Of a DNA stretch of 64,000 nt, positions 7,384-17,100 are shown piece after piece. Within the stretch, counting starts at the first letter, position 1; each line of letters opens with the position of its first letter. The stretch lies in NCBI RefSeq assembly GCF_023652955.1, contig NZ_JAKLOY010000001.1, forward strand, positions 1,488,001 to 1,552,000, in the 5' to 3' direction. The notes below the pieces were generated by a model that did not search any database, had not been told where the DNA came from, and saw only the letters and a list, made by a program, of their open reading frames with translations. Position numbers and translations under genes: made by a program. Origin of the DNA: Geomonas sp. Red32 (GTDB lineage: Bacteria; Desulfobacterota; Desulfuromonadia; Geobacterales; Geobacteraceae).

Positions 7384-8277
7384 CTAGTACCGCTCGAAAT
7401 TATCGTCGCCCGGGCTAAGGTCGAGGTCGGTCCCGACGGCACGTTGAACCGGCGCCGCTTTCGGCTGCGGGGCAGCCTTGGCCTTGGTCAGGCGGGGAAC
7501 GCTCTTCTTGGCGGGCACCGGCCCTCGGCCACCGTGGTCTTTGAGCTTGAAGAAGCCGATGGTGGTCTGCAGCTGCTCCGACTGGGAGGCGAGCTCCTCG
7601 GCGGTGGAGGACATCTCCTCGGAGGCGCCGGCGTTTTGCTGGATAACCTGGTCGAGCTGCTGGATGGCCTTGTTGATCTGGATGGCGCCGGAGTCCTGCT
7701 CGCGGCAGGAAGCGCTGATCTCCTGGACTAGCTCCGCGGTGCGCTGGATGTCCGGCACCATGCGGGTTAAAAGCTCCCCGGCCTTCACGGCGATGTCGAC
7801 GCTGCTGGAAGAGAGGTCGGAGATCTCGGCGGCGGCTTTCTGGCTCCGCTCGGCGAGCTTGCGAACCTCGCTCGCCGCCGGCGACCCCCTTGCCGTGGTC
7901 GCCGGCGCGGGCGGCCTCGATGGCAGCATTCAGGGCGAGGAGGTTGGTCTGGCGCTTGGCGGTGGCTCGCTCGGCAGGAGGAGTGCGGTGGAGCGCCCGG
8001 TGACGACCGGGGGGATGGAAGGCGGTGACGGGGAACGGAGCAGCGTTTCGCCGGTGGCCGCGACCGTGGGGCGGGCGTGTTCCTCCTGGCGGGAAGCGGC
8101 CATCTCCTGGCAGACGACCGCCCGCGGTCCCATGGTCCGGTGATGGTCCCTTGAGCAGAGATCGGGTATGCGCATCCCCAGGAATGCGAGGACGATTGAC
8201 AGCAGGATTATCGTGAAGGCCGCGCGGTTTTTCAGCGTGATCCTCCAATTGGGGGAAACGGTACAGGGGTAGATCAT
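7384..8277 (-). pseudogene. Methyl-accepting chemotaxis protein remnant (frameshifted, shortened)
   Basis: The C-terminal signalling half is clear: [20 protein letters not shown], then [24 protein letters not shown] and [19 protein letters not shown]. These lie in two frames; the break is near 7888, where the invariant [15 protein letters not shown] region is scrambled. Upstream, a third segment encodes an N-terminal membrane helix (AAFTIILLSIVLAFLGM, near 8200-8240) in yet another frame context, and the ligand-binding and HAMP parts are missing or unrecognisable. No single frame can give a receptor, so it is probably a decayed chemoreceptor gene after deletion plus indel. A sequencing error could explain the 7888 shift but not the missing middle. 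Confidence 0.85.
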
Positions 8278-8403
8278 GACGCCTTTTCGGTACGTTAGGG
8301 TGGCTGCCCTACCACTATCGGCGACAAGGGGGTTCGCTTAAGTAACAATCCGGTTACAGGGTGGTCATTCTGGGTGGGTGGAGGGGATGGCGGGGAGAAT
8401 TCC

Positions 8404-8715
8404 TTATTTCTTGTGACAGCCGTCACACATGGTGGGGGCCTGGAAGCTGGCGTCGAGGGACTGGTGGCAGCCGAGGCAGAACTTGTGGGCGAAGGCTTTG
8501 CCGGAGTCGGCTATCGAGGGGAGGTTGTCGTGGCAGGTGGCACACTGGGGAACCGGCTGGTGCCGGTCGTGATCGAAGGTCACCTCGCCGTTTTTAGCGG
8601 GAAAGGTTATGGGGCCCATGTGGGTGGCGGCCGATCTTTTCAACATCTCCGCCGAGGCGCCTGCGGCCAAAACGCAGACGAGGAGTGCCGCCAGAATCGT
8701 TTCTCTCATTCTCAT
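8404..8715 (-). CDS. Periplasmic triheme c-type cytochrome (c7/c3-like)
   Basis: A 103-residue secreted protein: signal peptide of about 22 residues (ETILAALLVCVLAAGASA), then three heme-binding CXXCH motifs, CATCH, CLGCH and CDGCH, with additional histidines (THMGP, FDHDRH, FAHKF) able to act as distal ligands. Size and heme number fit the c7 class of periplasmic electron shuttles in Geobacter, which link inner-membrane oxidation to extracellular electron transfer. The start at 8715 follows GAGGAGGGGC; an in-frame ATG two codons later is possible. It is a single gene after the chemoreceptor remnant. It is not an obvious copy of PpcA: the motif spacing differs. Confidence 0.9.
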   Translation of the reverse strand: MRMRETILAALLVCVLAAGASAEMLKRSAATHMGPITFPAKNGEVTFDHDRHQPVPQCATCHDNLPSIADSGKAFAHKFCLGCHQSLDASFQAPTMCDGCHKK

Positions 8716-9102
8716 GCCCCTCCTCGAATCGATCTCATTGGATCCCGCTTTCCTGCCGGGCGCAGCATAACACGGTGCGGTTTCACCTTCAACGGCAATC
8801 GTCTATCCAAATCGGCGCCGGGTCCGTCACAATAAATCCGGGATTCCTAAACAAAGACAAAAGCTTGCAAGAACATTTCGGCCGGCCGAAATGGGTTCGG
8901 CGCACCTTATCGTCCCGCCGGGAGTTAATCTTCGCCCGGCTCGCCGCCGCAGACGTGGGAGAGCATGGCCATCCTGAGCCCCTGGGCCGATCGTCATCCC
9001 GGGGCTCGTCTTGAAAACTCTTGGGTTCTCCCGTCAGTTATGTTACGGAAGGGCTAGTGCTTAATGAGGAGAGCGGCGCGGAGCAACGGGAGTCGGATCA
9101 CC
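8716..9102. other. Intergenic stretch with an 18-bp perfect palindrome
   Basis: This gap between the divergent cytochrome and transporter genes holds no convincing gene. Its clearest element is ATTTCGGCCGGCCGAAAT at 8875-8892, a perfect palindrome. It could be a short hairpin or an operator; I cannot assign promoters with confidence. Confidence 0.5.
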
Positions 9103-10272
9103 ATGGACAGTAAGGTCAGTGCCGGAAGTTGTGTCTTTGCAGGATTCGTCACCTTGATGGTGGCCATGGGGATCGGCCGGTTTCTCTACACCCCGCTCCT
9201 CCCGATCATGCTTACCGAGTACGGGATGAGGACCGATCAGGCCGGGCTTCTCGCCTCGCTCAACTACATCGGGTACCTGGCCGGTGCCTTTTCCGCCGGG
9301 CCACTCTCTCACCGGTTCCGGGAATACCGGGTGCTGGCGGCCGGCCTTATCCTCTCCTGCCTCACCACGGCCGCTACCGGCCTCACTACCGATTTCGGCT
9401 GGGTCTCGGCGGCGAGGCTCGTGGCGGGCGCCGCCAGCGGCCTCGCCTTCGTAGCGGGGTCCGGCATGGTGCTGGTCGTGATGGCGCGCGAAGGGAAGGA
9501 GCGCCTGGCCGGGCTCTACTACGGCGGTGTGGGCGCCGGCATCGTGGCGACCGGCCTGGCCGCCTCGCCGGCCGCACGCGTGATGGGCGCCGCCGGTACC
9601 TGGGTGGTATTCGGAGTAGTTGCCGCCTTCCTCTCGGCGATGATCCTCTTCCTGTTGAGACACGAAGGAGGGGAGCGCAAGAGCGCCGCGGTGGCCAAGG
9701 AGGCTCTCCCCCGTTCGCCCGCCTTTCTCCGCCTGGTGATCGCCTACGGGCTGGAGGGCTTCGGCTACATTATCACCGGGACTTTCATGGTGGCGGCGGC
9801 CAATGCCACCGTCGGCTCCACCGGGGCGCAACTGGCCTGGGTGGTGGCAGGGTGCGCCGCGCTTCCCTCCGCCTTCCTCTGGTCGCTGGCGGCCCACCGG
9901 TGGGGGCGGCTGAAGCCACTGGTGGCCGCGTTCTTCCTCCAGTCCGCCGGGGTGATCCTCCCCGCGCTCTGCCCCGGCGTGGTCTCTCTCTTCGCAGGCG
10001 CCATCCTTTTCGGGGCCACCTTCATGGGGATCGTCACCCTCGCCCTTTCGGAAGGCGCCTCCTTCGCCCCCACCGCCCGCTCCCGGGTGGTGGCCCTGAT
10101 GACCGGGATCTACGGCATCGGACAGATCCTCGGCCCTTCCCTGGCCGGCTACTTCTCCGCCCGCACCGGGTCGTACCTCTGGTCGCTCTCCATCGCCTCG
10201 GCCGCGGTGGCCCTGGCCGGAATCCTTATTGTTTACGATGCCTTCAATCCCCGGGATCAACCCGGTAGCTAA
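9103..10272 (+). CDS. MFS transporter, YbfB/YjiJ family
   Basis: About 389 residues with twelve predicted membrane helices. The first helix contains TLMVAMGIGRFLYTPLLPIML, the hallmark of the YbfB/YjiJ branch of the major facilitator superfamily. An ADQAG-like loop is followed by LNYIGYLAGAFSAG in helix 2. Substrates in this branch are mostly unknown. Start choice is uncertain: 9103 (after CGGGAG) gives a normal short N-terminus, while 9064 adds 13 residues behind GGAAGG. The next gene, a VOC protein, begins 10 bases after the stop and is probably co-transcribed. Confidence 0.88.
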   Translation: MDSKVSAGSCVFAGFVTLMVAMGIGRFLYTPLLPIMLTEYGMRTDQAGLLASLNYIGYLAGAFSAGPLSHRFREYRVLAAGLILSCLTTAATGLTTDFGWVSAARLVAGAASGLAFVAGSGMVLVVMAREGKERLAGLYYGGVGAGIVATGLAASPAARVMGAAGTWVVFGVVAAFLSAMILFLLRHEGGERKSAAVAKEALPRSPAFLRLVIAYGLEGFGYIITGTFMVAAANATVGSTGAQLAWVVAGCAALPSAFLWSLAAHRWGRLKPLVAAFFLQSAGVILPALCPGVVSLFAGAILFGATFMGIVTLALSEGASFAPTARSRVVALMTGIYGIGQILGPSLAGYFSARTGSYLWSLSIASAAVALAGILIVYDAFNPRDQPGS

Positions 10273-10282
10273 AGGAGATGCC

Positions 10283-10663
10283 ATGTTCAAACGGATAGAT
10301 CATATCGAGATAGTCGCCCGCGATTTCGAGGGCGCCATCGCTTTTTACTCCGAGGTTCTCGGTTTCACCCTGAAGGAGCGGATGCCGGTTCCGGCTCCTC
10401 CGCTGAAGGAGATCGCCTACCTCTCCCTGGGAGACACGGTGTTGGAATTGATGCGGGTGGAAGGTGCCACCGATCCCGAGCGGGCTCCCTGGGAAATGGG
10501 GTACCGGATGATGGCCATCGAGGTTGAGGATATGGACCGCGCGCTCGCCTTCCTTGCGGGAAAGGGGGTGCCGGTGACCTGGGGACCGGTGACGCTGGGG
10601 CCGTCGAAACGGACAGAGATCAAGGACCCTGATGGCAACTCGATTGAGCTGAGACAGTGGTGA
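10283..10663 (+). CDS. VOC-family (glyoxalase-like) metalloprotein
   Basis: A 126-residue single-domain vicinal-oxygen-chelate protein. FKRIDHIEIVARDFEGAIAFYSEVLGF opens the first beta-alpha-beta-beta-beta module, and KDPDGNSIELRQW closes the second. His6 and the Glu residues of LELMRVE and IELRQW are candidate metal ligands. The family includes lactoylglutathione lyase, methylmalonyl-CoA epimerase and dioxygenases; the substrate is not clear here. The start at 10283 follows AAAGGAGATGCC and replaces a longer frame that overlaps the transporter end. It is probably in one transcript with the MFS gene. Confidence 0.85.
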   Translation: MFKRIDHIEIVARDFEGAIAFYSEVLGFTLKERMPVPAPPLKEIAYLSLGDTVLELMRVEGATDPERAPWEMGYRMMAIEVEDMDRALAFLAGKGVPVTWGPVTLGPSKRTEIKDPDGNSIELRQW

Positions 10664-10772
10664 GCCGAGCTGTGAGAGTGAGCACCGAGCACAGGTAAAG
10701 GGAGCCTGGAGCTAACGGCTTCAGGGCAGGCGAGCCTTCACGAATCCCTCCCCACCAACCCTTTTTTTCTAT

Positions 10773-10807
10773 CTGTAAGCCTTCTGTAAGTTCGCCCCGA
10801 ATACACT
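10773..10807 (+). promoter_or_regulatory. Pho-box-like direct repeat with -10 element
   Basis: CTGTAAG (10773-10779), four bases, CTGTAAG (10784-10790), then eleven bases to TACACT (10802-10807). The 7-4-7 layout and the distance to the -10 match PhoB-type activated promoters, in which the box replaces the -35. The half-site differs from CTGTCAT at two positions, so any OmpR/PhoB-family regulator could be responsible. Confidence 0.55.
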
Positions 10808-10820
10808 TGCCCCTCAAAAT

Positions 10821-10865
10821 CCCGAACCCCGGTGACAGCCAGCCCGGCTGGCACCGGGGTTCGGG
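10821..10865 (+). promoter_or_regulatory. Perfect 14-bp stem in the lipoprotein leader
   Basis: CCCGAACCCCGGTG (10821-10834) is perfectly complementary to CACCGGGGTTCGGG (10852-10865), with a second inner palindrome GCCAGCC/GGCTGGC. It would lie near the 5' end of the RNA, about 60 bases before the start codon. No T-run follows, so it is not a normal terminator. Confidence 0.65.
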
Positions 10866-10927
10866 CCAAGGCTAGTTGTCTATGCGGTGTCTCTACAACC
10901 AGAGGTGCAATTGAAAAGGGAGGAGCA

Positions 10928-12943
10928 ATGGGAATGGTTTCAAGGATTTGGTCGGTAATTTTTGTCGCGCTGGTAATCGCCGGATGCGGCGGGGGAGGGT
11001 CGTCGTCGCCGGCCCCGAACAAGGTAAACCTGAGCGGGCTGGTCTCGATCGGCCCGGTGAACAAAGCGACCGTAAAGGCGTGGGGGCTGGATGCCAACGG
11101 CAAGAAGACCGTGGCCTTCGCGGTGGCGACCTCGGCCAGCAACGGGAGCTACACCCTCCCCACCTTCGAGCACAACGGCAGCATCCTGATCGAAACAAAA
11201 GGGGGCACCTATAAGGACACCGCCGGGGCTACGGTGGACAATCCGGGGCTGAAGGCCGTCATCCCGAGCGCATCGGGGTCGGTCCGCGTGCCGGTCACTC
11301 CCCTCACCCACCTGGCGTTTTCCTGCGCAAGCTCCTCCAGCACCGGGCTCACCGCAGCCAACATCGCCAAGGCCAACGCTACCGTCACCACCGCCTTCGG
11401 GATCGACGTCACCAATACCTCGCCGATCGACGCCACCGACCATGACGCGGTCACCGCCGCCACCACCACCACTCAGCAGGTGCAGTACGGCGTCGCCATC
11501 GCCGCGGTTTCCAAGGTCGGCATGACGAGCTTCCTTTCCGAGGTTAAACCGGACCTGTTGAAGCCCACGCCGCAGTTAAGCGCCACCACCGAGGAGCACC
11601 TGATCACCGCCATCAACGATCTGGTCGACGCGGGGACTCTCGACGGAACGCTTACCGCCATCACGACCGCCACCAGCACGGTGACCACCACCATCACCAA
11701 TAACGCCAACTCGCCGATCCTCGTGTCGCAGAACGCCAATGCGGTGGCCAACGCCAAGCAGCTGGTGACCGACCTGCGCAATACGGCCCTCTCCTTCTAC
11801 AATTACACCTCCGGCCACGGCACCGGCGGCATGAACGCGGTGCTGCTCACCCCGTACAACGCGCTCTCGAATGAGGTCCAGACCAAGATCCAGCCGGAGC
11901 TGGCCGCAGTGGTCGAATCCATCGGCTGGGTGACCAATTTCTCCAGCATCCCGGCGGGAACCACCGTTACCGGCCCCAACGGAAATACCCTCACCATAAC
12001 CGACTCGGGAACGACCAGCACCTTTACCGTCAAGGACCCCAACGGCACGACCATCGGCTCCGGGACCTTTGCCGCCGATTCCGCAAACCAGCCCACTACC
12101 GCGACCATCAACGGCAACCTGACCACTCCCAGCGGTACTTCCACCGTGACGGCACAGCTCTCGGGGATCACCTGGGATGCCAACCAGAACATCACCGGAC
12201 TCTCGGTTTACGGCTCGTTCGTCACCAAGGACACTGCGGGGAACACGGTGATGACCGTCAACCTCGGTTCGGCATCGAACCAGTGCTCGGCTCACTTCAC
12301 CACCAACACGGCCACCAACACCTTCTACATGACGAGCCTCAGCTTCAACGGGTCGGTCACCTCCGCTACCACCCAGATCACCGGTTCCATCAGCATGCCG
12401 TCCCTGGTGTTCAACCCCAATTACAACTCCTCGTTCCCGACCAAGGCCACCGTGACCGGGACCATCAAGGCGCTGAACACCAACGGTCTGATCCTGAACG
12501 GCACCCTGCAGGGCGACCTGACCAACGCGGCGACCATGGCAAGGTCGGTGACCGCCTCCAGCTTCCCGATCTGGGACGCCTCGTTCACCGGTTCCGTGGT
12601 CGCCAACACCGGCCTGAACGTCAGCACCACCCTGACCGCCAGCAGCAACACCTACGACGTGGTCAAGTTCACGGTCCAGTTCCAGAGGGTGCGGCCGGAC
12701 GGCACCAAGTTCACCCTGAGCGGGACGGGCACCTACGACGGGAGCAGCGACACGGTCACCGCCCAGGTCACCAACCAGGACGGCCTGGCCATCAACCTCA
12801 ACTTCGCCAAGCAGAACAGCGGCGGCTTCTCGGGGAACATCACGGTCAGCACGACCGACACTACCACGGTGGCCTTGCTTTACATGCAGCAGTCGGTACC
12901 GTGCATCAAGTTTGCGGACAACTACTTCGAGTCCGTATTCTAA
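10928..12943 (+). CDS. Large Ser/Thr-rich surface or outer-membrane lipoprotein
   Basis: A 671-residue protein. The start at 10928 follows GGGAGGAGCA and gives a lipoprotein signal (SVIFVALVIAGC, lipidated Cys near residue 20) with a flexible GGGGSSSPAP linker. Residues ~30-90 look like a carboxypeptidase-regulatory-like beta sandwich (VNLSGLVSIGPVNKATVKAWGL, SNGSYTLPTF). A helical middle follows, then a long Thr/Ser/Asn-rich beta-repeat region (TVTGPNGNTLTITDSGTTSTFTV and similar) that suggests a beta-solenoid or barrel-like fold. No catalytic motif is visible. The gene eight bases downstream encodes an outer-membrane protein, so both likely act at the cell surface. A Pho-box-like element precedes the gene. 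Confidence 0.8.
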   Translation: MGMVSRIWSVIFVALVIAGCGGGGSSSPAPNKVNLSGLVSIGPVNKATVKAWGLDANGKKTVAFAVATSASNGSYTLPTFEHNGSILIETKGGTYKDTAGATVDNPGLKAVIPSASGSVRVPVTPLTHLAFSCASSSSTGLTAANIAKANATVTTAFGIDVTNTSPIDATDHDAVTAATTTTQQVQYGVAIAAVSKVGMTSFLSEVKPDLLKPTPQLSATTEEHLITAINDLVDAGTLDGTLTAITTATSTVTTTITNNANSPILVSQNANAVANAKQLVTDLRNTALSFYNYTSGHGTGGMNAVLLTPYNALSNEVQTKIQPELAAVVESIGWVTNFSSIPAGTTVTGPNGNTLTITDSGTTSTFTVKDPNGTTIGSGTFAADSANQPTTATINGNLTTPSGTSTVTAQLSGITWDANQNITGLSVYGSFVTKDTAGNTVMTVNLGSASNQCSAHFTTNTATNTFYMTSLSFNGSVTSATTQITGSISMPSLVFNPNYNSSFPTKATVTGTIKALNTNGLILNGTLQGDLTNAATMARSVTASSFPIWDASFTGSVVANTGLNVSTTLTASSNTYDVVKFTVQFQRVRPDGTKFTLSGTGTYDGSSDTVTAQVTNQDGLAINLNFAKQNSGGFSGNITVSTTDTTTVALLYMQQSVPCIKFADNYFESVF

Positions 12944-12951
12944 GGCCGCCA

Positions 12952-14133
12952 ATGTCCAACCGCATCACCAGAAGGGGGGGGCTCAACGCCCCCCCCTTGC
13001 ATATCGTTTTCCTGGCGCTGGTGCTCTTCTCCCTCGCCGGCTTTGTTTTCCCCGCTTACGGCGCCTCGCCCCTGAGCGGGTTCAACCCCGCGCGGCTTGC
13101 CGGGGGGGGGCGGGAGGCCTTTGTGGAGACCAGCGTCTTCGCGGGCGACACCGCCCTGACCCTGGCCGGCATCAACAACGACACCTGGAGCGGGAGCTTC
13201 ACCCCGCGCGAGCACGGCCACGGCGAGGCCTACTGGAACATTGCCGGCGGAGTGGTCCTCAACGGCTTCAGAGTGGCGGCCGTCAACCGGGGTGAGTGGT
13301 TCGTCAAGGCCAACAAGGACACCCAGGAGTTCTTCTACCGGATCAAGAAGCATCTGGATTTGCCGGTGGGGAAAACCTACGACATCAACCTCTCCATCAA
13401 CGGATTCGCCGCCACCGGCGTGGAACTCTCCTACGGACGCTCTCTCGGCGATTTCCTGCCCGGCGCCAGCGTGGGCGCGACGGTCCGCTACCTCCGCCCG
13501 GCCACCATGCAGGAAGGGTCCGTAAAAGGGACGGTCACTCCCAACAGCCGCAATACCTACGACTTCAATCTCAACGTGAATTACGAGTACGACCGGAACA
13601 TCCTCTACCGGCGCAGGAATACCAGCGTGGGCGACGGCCTGGGGTACAGCGCGGATGTGGGGGTGGCCTACCAGCGGGAATCGTTCCGGTGCGGCGTGTT
13701 GGCTCGGGACTTGGCGGGAGAGATCATCTGGTATGCGGTTCCCTACACCGATGCCGTGGCGAGCACCGACCGGTTGACGACCTCCCCGGACGGCTACCAG
13801 AATTTCAGCCCGACCATCAGCGGCTACGAAGGGAACAAGAGGTTTCACCAGCGCATCCCCTTGAAGGTCGACTTCGAGGCAGGGTACACCGCCGGAGATC
13901 TGGACGGCCTGGTCACCGTCAACCTGGTCGACAACGAGCCGCACTATTGGCTGGAAGGAAGCTACCGCCTGGGAAGCCGGTCAAGCGTTTCCCTGGGGTA
14001 CAACGTCGAATACTCGGCGGTGAAGGCCGGGTTCGCCTTCCACGACTTTTCGGTTTCGGTCCTCTGCGACGACGTCAGGCTCGCCTCGGCGAAGGCCTTC
14101 GGAGGAGAGCTCGCCTACCATTATTCCTGGTGA
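12952..14133 (+). CDS. Outer-membrane beta-barrel protein, function unknown
   Basis: A 393-residue protein with signal peptide (LALVLFSLAGFVFPAYGAS). The mature part is made of alternating strands such as GVELSYGRSLGDFLPGASVGATVRYL, FNLNVNYEYDRNILYRR and SSVSLGYNVEYSAVKAGFAF. It ends in an aromatic residue (YHYSW), as outer-membrane barrels do. The layout resembles TraF-like/PF13729 or PorV/FadL-like barrels, but I cannot assign one. The start overlaps AGGCCGCC weakly, eight bases after the lipoprotein stop, so translation coupling is likely. It converges with the MalT-like regulator gene, with a 16-base gap. Confidence 0.75.
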   Translation: MSNRITRRGGLNAPPLHIVFLALVLFSLAGFVFPAYGASPLSGFNPARLAGGGREAFVETSVFAGDTALTLAGINNDTWSGSFTPREHGHGEAYWNIAGGVVLNGFRVAAVNRGEWFVKANKDTQEFFYRIKKHLDLPVGKTYDINLSINGFAATGVELSYGRSLGDFLPGASVGATVRYLRPATMQEGSVKGTVTPNSRNTYDFNLNVNYEYDRNILYRRRNTSVGDGLGYSADVGVAYQRESFRCGVLARDLAGEIIWYAVPYTDAVASTDRLTTSPDGYQNFSPTISGYEGNKRFHQRIPLKVDFEAGYTAGDLDGLVTVNLVDNEPHYWLEGSYRLGSRSSVSLGYNVEYSAVKAGFAFHDFSVSVLCDDVRLASAKAFGGELAYHYSW

Positions 14134-14149
14134 AGCGGATTTCCCCGCA

Positions 14150-17100
14150 TCAGCAGGAGCCGGACACCGTGTTCCCCTGTTCCTGAAGGCAGTTGGCCAG
14201 CCGCTGGCGCAACTCCCCGGCCGGGGTTTCCTCCTTCAGGCCCCTCCGGTACCAGGCGGCGGCATGCTCCCACTCCCCCCGCGAGGCGAAGTGGTCGCCG
14301 ACCCGGGTCAGCAGCCCCAGGAAATCGCCGGCCAGCCGATCCCTCATCGGGAAGGCCCACGGTTCGTCGTCTCCGGGGAGAAAGCGTCCCTGGTAAAGGG
14401 AGGCGCACTTCTCCGCCAGCGACTCAATGCGTGCCGGGCTTTCCTGCCGGTCATCCTCTTTGAGAGCCTCTTCGACCTCGCCCCGCAGGCGCTCGAAGGC
14501 CCAGGTGTCGAGCCAGCAGAATCTCGGGTCGAGGGAAAGCTTTCCCGCCTGGAGCTGCAACGCTTTCTCGCACCCCAACTGTTTCCTCAGCCGGTGCAAG
14601 GTGGTGTCGAAGGAGCGCTGGGCGAGGTCCCCGTCGGCATCGGGCCAGAGCGCGTCGCAGAGGCTCTCCACCGGCACCCCCTTTCCTCCCAGCGCGATCA
14701 GTGCCTTCATGAGCTCCACCGGTTTCTTCACCTTGCCGGCGATGGCGATAGGCGCCCCATCCCCCAAAAGCTCGAAGCCCCCCATGGTCCGGATCTTGAG
14801 CGGCCACGGCCAGGCGTCCAGATGCAGGGGCGGCGACTCCGGCACCAGCCCCCATTTGTGGACCAGTCCCCTGACGTATTCCGGCTCGATGCCGTTTTCA
14901 AGAGCCTTGACGCATAACCGGAGCAGCGGAGACGGGCAGGTCAGCCAGCTCCCGGCGTACCCTCCCGCCCGGCCGATCGCCATGGTCCGGGCCAGCAGGT
15001 CGACCGCCTCATTTTCCCGGCCGGCGTCCAGTTCGAGGAGCACGGCCGACAAGAGGCAGAAGAACTCGAGGAAGCTGTTTTGGAAAGCGCGAGCCTCATC
15101 GATTCCCTGGGAGAGGTACTCCCGGGCCCGGTCGATGTTCCCCATTGCTCTCATGTTCTCCGCCATGAAATTCAACGTCACCGCATTCACCGGGCGGAAT
15201 CCGGATGCCTGGAATTCTCGCAGGGACTGCTCCAGGTGCTGAGAGGCCGCCGCGTGCTCCTTGCTCCGGGTCCTCTGCCACCCGCGCAAAAGGTGGAAGT
15301 AGGCCTTGTCGAAAGCGGTCCACCCTCCTCCCAAGCGGCGCTCCAGCATTCCGATCAACTGCTCGGCGGTGGAGAAATCTCCCATGCTGAGGGCGCAGGA
15401 CGCCCCGTTCCCCAACAACTGGCAGTCCAAGACGTGAAGGCCGATTTCGTCGGCCAGCTTGATCGCGTCAATCGCCACCTGGACCCCCGATGCCCAGTCT
15501 CCGGTGAAGAAGGCGTGGAGCGCCAGGCCGTTTCTGATGGTGATGTCGGTCATGGGGGAGAGCTTCCCGGAGCGGGCCATCCGCTGGACCTGTTCCAGCA
15601 TGAAGGTGGCCCGGACGAAGTTTCCGTTCCAGAGGTCGTGGACCAAAAGCTGGACCGCCGAGGTGAGCCGGAAGTTAATGTCCGCCTCTCCATTGACCAC
15701 GGGAGCACCCAGCTCGCGCCATCTCGCGATCTCGGGGTGATCCGGCTGCCTGAAGGCGAGGGCGTTGTAGATGCTCATGGCGATTTGATCCTTCAGATGC
15801 CGGGAAGGAAAGGTCACGTCGTCTATCCGCATCCCCTCGAGCAGCGCAAGCCACTGGTCCAGATGGGTAAAATCACCGTCGTAGAGGGAGACTTCCGCGC
15901 CGCTCGACCAGGAGAGGAAGATCCCGATGCCGTCGTTGGCCTGGCTGTAGAGGTCGAAGGCTTTGCGGAAATACTCCCGGCTCCGGATGGGGGGGTGCAG
16001 CAGGAGGCAGACCCCCTTCCAGTAGAGAAGTCCGGGCACCGCGTCCCGAATCTCCGGGGGAATTCGTTCCAGCCACCCATGAACCGTTTCCAGACGCCCC
16101 TCGGAGGCGAAAAGCGGCGCCGACTTCATGATCAGTCCGGTTACCCCTTCCCAATCGGCCGCGTCGATAAGCAAAATGGCGGCTTCCTCGACCTGTCCGG
16201 CTTCCTCCAGGACGGCGGCAGTTTGGCATCGTAGCTGCCTCACTTCCTCGGCCGAATAGGTCTGCTTGGCCCGCTCCAGGAGGAACTCGCGGAAAAGGGG
16301 ATGGTACTCGTAGGTGGGATCGACCGGCGAGTGTTTGCCGGTGAAGAAAGAGTTGCGGTACAGGCGGGCCAGAGTCGGCTCCGCACTCGCCAAGCCGGAC
16401 AACCGCTCGGCCATCTGCGCCGTCACCCCGGGGGCGAAGGCAGTCTTCAATAAAAGGGTCTGCAACTCGGGGTCCCCGGCATCGAAAATCCTGTTGGCGA
16501 AGAAACCGAATACGCTTTCAAGGGGGAGTTTTTCCAGGGCCTGGTAATCGAGGCCGGTCCCCTTGAGGCTTTCCAGGACCATGAGCAGCCCGGCTATCCA
16601 CCCGTCCGTCTTCGAGTACAGACACGCCAGCGTCTCGGGGGGGAGGGGCTGTACACTCTGCCTCCCGGCAAATTCACCGGCTTCGGCGTAGGAGAAACGA
16701 AGGTCGTTCCAGCCGAGGTGTGCCGTGGCCTGGGCGAGGGGCGGCGCGGTAAGAACCGGTGGCGGTTCGTTTCTGCTCAAGGCGACCACGGCGATGCCAT
16801 CCGGAATAAGGGAAAGCCCCTCAAGAAGCAGGACATGGAAGAGCGAGCTAGCCGAAACATCCTGGTAGTTGTCGAGGACGATGACGGAAGGGGTGGGGAG
16901 GCAGGAGAATAGATCCTGGAAATAGTGACGGGTGAAGGTGGGGAGGCCGGGAAGGAATTCGGGGGTTAAAAGCGGCAAGGTTACCGGAGAATCGGGAACC
17001 GCTTTCTTAAAGGCCTCGCCCATGTGGTAGAAGAACGAGGCGGGGTCGGCGTCGCCTGCATCCATCTGGTACCAGATGGCGGGAATACCGCGGCTTTCCA

